Shown: positions 15,446 through 19,573 of the stretch, one piece after another
Position numbering within the stretch: the stretch's first letter is position 1
How the letters are laid out: each line of letters starts with the position of its first letter
Source: SM1-73 sp964588305
GTDB taxonomy: Bacteria; Zixibacteria; MSB-5A5; SM1-73
Length of the DNA stretch: 19,573 bases
Assembly (NCBI GenBank): GCA_964588305.1
Contig: CAZPOP010000040.1
Location: 1 to 19,573, forward strand
Reading direction: 5' to 3'
Made by a program: the position numbers and the translations under genes
The notes under the pieces: generated by a model
What the model saw: only the letters and a program-made list of their open reading frames with translations
Databases searched by the model: none
Told to the model about the DNA's origin: nothing

Positions 15446-15463
15446 CTAAGATAATAATCTTAG
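15446..15463. promoter_or_regulatory. palindrome overlapping the -10 box (candidate operator)
   Basis: CTAAGAT-AATA-ATCTTAG is a perfect 7-4-7 inverted repeat. The -10 hexamer lies within it, so a dimeric regulator bound here would block RNA polymerase. No regulator gene lies next to it. Confidence 0.5.
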
Positions 15464-15479
15464 TCTGCAGCCAAGTCAA
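15451..15479 (-). promoter_or_regulatory. sigma70-type promoter of the deoxyhypusine-synthase-like gene
   Basis: On the minus strand TTGACT (15474-15479) and TATTAT (15451-15456) are separated by exactly 17 bases. The predicted start near 15444 gives a leader of about 108 bases. It shares the 9-mer CTTGACTTG with the atp operon promoter. Confidence 0.75.
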
Positions 15480-15541
15480 GGTTTTTCCGTATCGCGGTAT
15501 AATCGATAAAGACAGAGAGCCAAAGGATGTATTGAAATAAG

Positions 15542-15560
15542 TTCGCCCGTAACGGACGAA
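15542..15560 (-). terminator. possible terminator after pilS
   Basis: On the minus strand TTCGTCCG-TTA-CGGGCGAA forms an 8-bp stem with one G-U pair, followed by CTTATTTC. It lies about 80 bases after the pilS stop. The tail is only moderately U-rich. Confidence 0.4.
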
Positions 15561-15639
15561 AGACCGTGCGGAGCTTTGGGGAAGCAATAAGCGGAGACAA
15601 TCAATATCTGTCAGACCAATAAGAAGGGAAAGACTGGCG

Positions 15640-17373
15640 TCAGGTTAGTTGGATGGCTTGAGGGATTTTGACTTCCGGCTTCTTATATTTTTGCAGATAG
15701 ACTACAAAGACTGAACCTTTCCTCAGTTGGCTTCTGAATTCGATTCTCCCGTTGAGACTGTTCGCCAGTCTTTGCACGATGGCCAGTCCCAATCCGGTGC
15801 CGTTCTTCCTGGTGGAGTAGAAGGGGGAGAGAACTTTCTCTTTTTGCTCCTCGGTCATGCCTTTTCCGCTGTCAATTATGGCGATGGGAACCCAATCGGA
15901 TTCCTCCGGTTCCTCACCGTTGAAATAGTGGTGATCTATTTGATCCAGATTTTTGTTGATAATCTGTATCTCTCCCGATTTTCCGTCCATGGATTCCACG
16001 GCATTCACCAGGAGGTTCAAGAAAATTTGCTTTATCTGGTTCTCTTCGCCCGAGACGTATAAATGCTCCGAAGTTATTTTCTTTTCTATCAAGATCGTTT
16101 CTGTCGAAGCGGGGTGTTTCTTCACAATCTCTATCACGTCATCCAGCACATGGGTTAAGTCCACCTTGGCGAAGATGGTGGGGCCGATCTTGGCGTACTG
16201 CAGGAATTCGGTCAATATCTTGTTTAGTCTTCCGCTCTCCTTGATAATTAACTCCATCAGCTTTTGATTCTCGCCGGAGAGACGAAGCTCCTCCTTTAGA
16301 ATCTCCACTGAGCCGGACATGGAAGCCAATGGGTTTCGGATCTCATGGGCGATCCCGGCGGAAAGTTCGCCCACCGCAGCCAACCTATCTGCGGTTCTGA
16401 TTCGTTCCTGCAGCTTCAACACCTCGGTGATGTCCTGAAAGATGGCAATCACGCCACGTACTCCTCCCTGTTTATCGCTGAGAATGGAGGTACTTATGCC
16501 CACGGGAACACTTTTGTGATTTGAGCCGGTGATGTGTAACATCCCTCTGGCATCAACCTGATTGAATCTCAGAGCTTGATAGAACTTCTCCATCAGCTGG
16601 GGCATCCTTTTTTCGAACACATCTTCGTAATTTTTCCCTTTCACCTCTTGTTCTCTATAGCCCAGAATCTCCTCGGCAGCTCGATTGAAGTAGACTATCC
16701 TTCCCAGCCTATCGACGGTGATTAGCCCGCTCTTCACATGTCCCAAGATGTCATCGGTGTCCATCTTTATTCGGTTCAACTCCACGGACGCAGTCCAGAG
16801 CTCCTCCCCCTTTATCTTCAATCTTTGGGCCAAATAGCCTCCGATGAGAGCCACCAGGTAAAAAGCACAGATATAAAGAAAGACTCTGTAGAATGTGGCG
16901 TCGCCTGCGTAATATAAATCCTTTAAGGAGAGGCTGAAGAGGCCAGAATTCTCTTGAGACCATATGGTGAAAGCGTAAGATAGGATGGACAGACTTGCCA
17001 CAATCACACTGCCTACCAGGCGATAGACTAGACTGGTGGAGATGATGGTAAGAATAAAGAGAACCGCAAAAGGGCTATTCTCCTGCCCCGTCTGGTGAAC
17101 CACCCCCGCTTCAATTATGATCTCTAAAAGTATGTGCAGGGCGATTATAAAATTGAAAAGAAACCGGTAAGTGGTCTTTAAGTCCGACAAAATAATCAGA
17201 AGCGAAACCAAGGTCAAAAGGCTATAGATAAGAAAAGGAACAAAGAGCGACTCTGGAACCTTAAGGAAGAAAACCACTATGCCCAGTAAGAGCAAGAAAA
17301 CGAAGAGGCGGGACAAAAGGAGCCACGGCACCTTAAGAAGTATCTGCTCAGCGTGTTTGGCGTCCACTTTCAT
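15640..17373 (-). CDS. pilS: PAS-containing sensor histidine kinase, PilS-like
   Basis: The 577-residue sensor kinase has about six hydrophobic segments at 15-182, then a PAS domain at about 203-317 (LITVDRLGRIVYFNRAAEEILGY). The dimerisation/phosphoacceptor region has H343 in AGIAHEIRNPLASM. The catalytic ATPase domain has the N box LNLLVNAVESM (N457), the G1 box DSGKGM (501-506), the F box SPFYS and the G2 box GTGLGL (525-530). Six membrane spans plus PAS plus an NtrB-type kinase matches PilS, which controls pilin gene transcription through the response regulator PilR. Position after pilT and pilC agrees with pilTCSR clusters in other bacteria. No PilR follows in this window. ATG at 17371-17373 has a weak AAGG site upstream. 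A generic NtrB-like kinase remains possible. Confidence 0.85.
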   Translation of the reverse strand: MKVDAKHAEQILLKVPWLLLSRLFVFLLLLGIVVFFLKVPESLFVPFLIYSLLTLVSLLIILSDLKTTYRFLFNFIIALHILLEIIIEAGVVHQTGQENSPFAVLFILTIISTSLVYRLVGSVIVASLSILSYAFTIWSQENSGLFSLSLKDLYYAGDATFYRVFLYICAFYLVALIGGYLAQRLKIKGEELWTASVELNRIKMDTDDILGHVKSGLITVDRLGRIVYFNRAAEEILGYREQEVKGKNYEDVFEKRMPQLMEKFYQALRFNQVDARGMLHITGSNHKSVPVGISTSILSDKQGGVRGVIAIFQDITEVLKLQERIRTADRLAAVGELSAGIAHEIRNPLASMSGSVEILKEELRLSGENQKLMELIIKESGRLNKILTEFLQYAKIGPTIFAKVDLTHVLDDVIEIVKKHPASTETILIEKKITSEHLYVSGEENQIKQIFLNLLVNAVESMDGKSGEIQIINKNLDQIDHHYFNGEEPEESDWVPIAIIDSGKGMTEEQKEKVLSPFYSTRKNGTGLGLAIVQRLANSLNGRIEFRSQLRKGSVFVVYLQKYKKPEVKIPQAIQLT

Positions 17374-17761
17374 GTTCTCTGACCTTGCATCTTCATTGGT
17401 CTAGTTCGGATAAGGGGAACACAGGCGGATAAGAGCTTCAGACCTGAGAAACCACTTGATTCTTGGCTCTGCAATTGTCTAATAGATTCGACATTCAAAG
17501 ACATGATGTTCCCACAAGAGTGATGTGAAAATCTCCAGTCTGGTTTCCTAAGTTCTGAATTTCGGTAACCTGAGGAACTTTGGCGGTGCCCGGTTTATGA
17601 ACCAAATATCCTACAATCTCGCCGAACAAATTAGCAAAAACTTACACCACTGCCAAGAAACCTGACGGAGACCCGTCTCGGACAGTGGTGTGTATTTGAA
17701 AAGGCCGTCCTGTATTCGGAAGCCGGACCAGTCAAGACAAGGTAATCGACTCCTGTGGGCT
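17374..17761. other. intergenic region between pilC and pilS
   Basis: These 388 bases contain the strong hairpin after pilC (17644-17691) and the leader of pilS. No open frame resembles a protein and I see no tRNA. No convincing promoter for pilS was found on the minus strand, although the hairpin suggests pilS needs one. Confidence 0.6.
17636..17691 (-). terminator. hairpin with U-run after pilC
   Basis: ACACCACTG (17644-17652) and CAGTGGTGT (17683-17691) form a perfect 9-bp stem. An inner stem pairs GACGG (17664-17668) with CCGTC (17673-17677). On the minus strand the stem is followed after three bases by five T (17640-17636), as in an intrinsic terminator for pilT-pilC transcripts. Confidence 0.6.
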
Positions 17762-18961
17762 TTAGCTTATCTTCCCGATTATGTCGAACATGGGAAGATA
17801 CATGGCTATCAGAATTCCTCCTATTACTATTCCCATGAAGACAATGATGATCGGTTCGATAACGGAGGTCAAAGCCGCAACCGCTGCGTCCACCTCTTCA
17901 TCATAAAAATCGGCAACCTTGGTCAACATCTCATCTAAACCTCCGGTTTTCTCTCCCACCGAGATCATCTGGATCACCATGGGGGGAAAGACCTTGGACA
18001 CCTTTAGAGGCTGGGTTATGGTCTCTCCCTCTGCTATGGACACAACCGACTTCTTGATGGCGTCGTGAATCACCCGGTTGCCGGAGGTGCGGGCGGTAAT
18101 GTCCAGCGCATCCAAAATCGAGACTCCGGAGGAGATCAAAGTGGCCAAGGTACGTGAGAATCGGGCCACGGCGGTCTTTCGGATCAGATCGCCCAGAAGC
18201 GGCAACCTTAGTTTCGCCCGGTCAATGTTCAATCTGCCGTTTGAAGTCTTGGAATAGTATCTGTAGCCGATGAGCAGGGCTATCAGCAATCCCACTCCGG
18301 TGAGGATATTAGCTCTCAGGAAAGCGCTCAAGGAGAGGACAAACTGAGTCGGGGCGGGGAGCTCCGCACCCAGGCCCTCGAACATCTTGGCGAAGATGGG
18401 AACGATATAGGTCAACATTATAAAAGTCACCCCGATGGCTACGGTCATGACCACAACCGGATAGACCATGGCACCTTTAACCTTTCTGACCAAGGCGTCT
18501 GCTTTCTCCCGGTAAACGGCTAATCGGACCAGGATGGTATCCAAAGCTCCCCCAATCTCCCCCGCATCCACCATGTTAACATAAAGATCGTCAAACACTT
18601 TCTTGTGCCGGGACAAAGCCTCTGCCAGAGTGGTTCCAGCCTGCACGCTTTCCTTCACCTCTCCGACTATCCGTCTCAGCGCCGCCGATTCCATCTGTTG
18701 GGACAGAATCTCCAAGCATTGGACCATGGGAAGTCCGGCTCCGATCATGGTTGCAAACTGCCTGGTGAATCGGGAGATGTGAACCTTCTTGATCCCGGTT
18801 CCAATTCTAAGATTTATCTGGGAAGGCCTGGTGGAGAGTGAAGTTACCAGAATCTTTTTGCCTCTCAAAACCCTTTCCAGATCTCCCCTGTTTTTCGCCT
18901 TCAGTTCGCCGGAGACCAAAGTCCCCGCCAATGTTTTTCCCTTATATGTGAAAACTGGCAA
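17762..18961 (-). CDS. pilC: type IV pilus inner-membrane platform protein PilC
   Basis: PilC is the inner-membrane platform of the type IV pilus machine, which couples the PilB and PilT motors to pilin assembly and removal. The 399 residues contain two copies of the type II secretion F domain. The first copy has FTRQFATMIGAGLPMVQCLE and MVDAGEIGGALD; the second has FSRTLATLISSGVSILDALD and MISVGEKTGGLDEML. Hydrophobic helices lie at about 167-190, 219-235 and 372-392. The start is TTG at 18959-18961, preceded by a near-perfect AAGGAGGT site with a 6-base spacer. A 115-base gap separates it from pilT upstream; a hairpin with a U-run follows it. Confidence 0.95.
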   Translation of the reverse strand: MPVFTYKGKTLAGTLVSGELKAKNRGDLERVLRGKKILVTSLSTRPSQINLRIGTGIKKVHISRFTRQFATMIGAGLPMVQCLEILSQQMESAALRRIVGEVKESVQAGTTLAEALSRHKKVFDDLYVNMVDAGEIGGALDTILVRLAVYREKADALVRKVKGAMVYPVVVMTVAIGVTFIMLTYIVPIFAKMFEGLGAELPAPTQFVLSLSAFLRANILTGVGLLIALLIGYRYYSKTSNGRLNIDRAKLRLPLLGDLIRKTAVARFSRTLATLISSGVSILDALDITARTSGNRVIHDAIKKSVVSIAEGETITQPLKVSKVFPPMVIQMISVGEKTGGLDEMLTKVADFYDEEVDAAVAALTSVIEPIIIVFMGIVIGGILIAMYLPMFDIIGKIS

Positions 18962-19076
18962 CCTCGACCTCCTTCCAATGAATTCCCTTGGAGGAAGATA
19001 TCTTCCTTATCCCCAAGTCCTGTCTTTCCAGCCCCCATGCCCAAAAATGCAGCCTCTGGGTCTTATCATACTGTCA

Positions 19077-19573
19077 TCATCTCCCGTCAAACTTGGCCAC
19101 CTCAGATTTCCTGACTAAAAGCTCATTCAACTCCTGGGGATTTGAGCTTCTCCCCATGGCATCCCCTAAAGTGATTTTGTGCTTGAGATAAAGCTCGCCC
19201 AAAGACTGATTCATGGTCCTCATTCCATATTTCTGACCGGCTTGCATCAAACCGTAGATCTGATGGATCTTGTCGTCTCGGACCAGAGCTCTGATGGCTG
19301 GAGTACAGACCATTATCTCCAAGGCCAAGGCCCTGCCGCCGCCCACCTTGGGTATGAGCTGTTGGCTTATTACCGCCTGCAGGACGAAAGATACGGTGAC
19401 CCGGATTTGCTCCTGTTGATTGGTTGGAAAAACATCTATGATTCTGTTGATTGACTCCGCGCAGGAGTTGGTGTGCAGCGTGGCAAAAGCCAGATGCCCG
19501 GTTTCCGAGATGTTTAGGGCCGCATCCATGGTCTCCAGATCCCTCATCTCTCCGATCAAAACTACATCCGGAT
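19077..19573 (-). CDS. pilT: type IV pilus retraction ATPase PilT (partial, 5' end cut by window edge)
   Basis: PilT is the hexameric ATPase that drives pilus retraction. The visible C-terminal ~164 residues start in the Walker B region (PDVVLIGEMRDLETMDAAL) and include the His box TGHLAFATLHTNSC. They continue into INRIIDVFPTNQQEQIR and the motif AIRALVRDDKIHQIYGLMQAGQ, which matches the AIRNLIRE motif that separates PilT from PilB. The end of the protein reads KSEVAKFDGR before the TGA stop. The N-terminal half, including Walker A, lies beyond the window. pilC follows after 115 bases, so the two are probably in one operon. Confidence 0.95.
   Translation of the reverse strand, partial: PDVVLIGEMRDLETMDAALNISETGHLAFATLHTNSCAESINRIIDVFPTNQQEQIRVTVSFVLQAVISQQLIPKVGGGRALALEIMVCTPAIRALVRDDKIHQIYGLMQAGQKYGMRTMNQSLGELYLKHKITLGDAMGRSSNPQELNELLVRKSEVAKFDGR

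Noticed and set aside
15345..15587. 80-codon minus-strand frame upstream of the deoxyhypusine-synthase-like gene
   Set aside because: It spans the promoter, palindrome and leader hairpin, has no ribosome binding site and no recognisable sequence.
17374..17761. tRNA or small RNA gene in the pilC-pilS spacer
   Set aside because: The hairpin there lacks cloverleaf arms and a T-loop motif; with the U-run a terminator fits better.

Overview
The window looks like a piece of a draft or metagenome-assembled genome from a Gram-negative-type bacterium. It holds one scaffold gap (100 N). Two adjacent secreted proteins end in the same 63-residue dockerin-like module (GDANGD...YLINYLF...PPGC), and a deoxyhypusine-synthase-like gene and type IV pilus genes lie nearby. 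From general knowledge, this C-terminal module is typical of candidate phyla around the FCB group, Zixibacteria in particular. That placement is inference and needs marker-gene phylogeny.

Left third (1-7050, all minus strand): an F1Fo ATP synthase operon. From a strong sigma70-type promoter (TTGACT-17-TATAAT, 7022-7050) it reads atpZ, atpI-like, atpB, atpE, atpF, atpH, atpA, atpG, an unrecognised membrane-anchored protein, then atpD, which is cut by the window edge. atpC would be expected beyond the edge. The gap removes the start of atpG. Three junctions (atpI-like/atpB, atpE/atpF, atpH/atpA) are wide and carry repeat sequences; the others are tight or overlapping. The c subunit has the carrier Glu but lacks the extra Na+ ligands, so proton coupling is likely.

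Middle (7051-14250, plus strand): a 572-bp divergent intergenic region, then two large secreted proteins of 1348 and 831 residues. The first has a signal peptide, seven 49-residue FG-GAP/VCBS blades, PKD/Ig-like domains, an unrecognised aromatic beta-rich region, a second group of propeller-like repeats and a C-terminal dockerin-like module. The second has a signal peptide, about fourteen 46-residue repeats and the same terminal module. They are probably surface or extracellular proteins; no cohesin partner is visible.

Right third (14251-19573, minus strand): a deoxyhypusine-synthase-family enzyme with its own promoter, a palindrome over the -10 box and a leader hairpin; then pilS, pilC and partial pilT, which transcribe toward it. 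pilT and pilC form a type IV pilus motor and platform pair. A hairpin with a U-run separates pilC from pilS, a PAS-containing sensor kinase. No pilR response regulator follows pilS in the window.

No tRNA, rRNA, CRISPR array or transposase was seen. No wholly new system is evident. The best leads are the extra protein inside the atp operon, the repeats in its spacers, the dockerin-like pair ending in Cys, and the control region of the deoxyhypusine-synthase-like gene.
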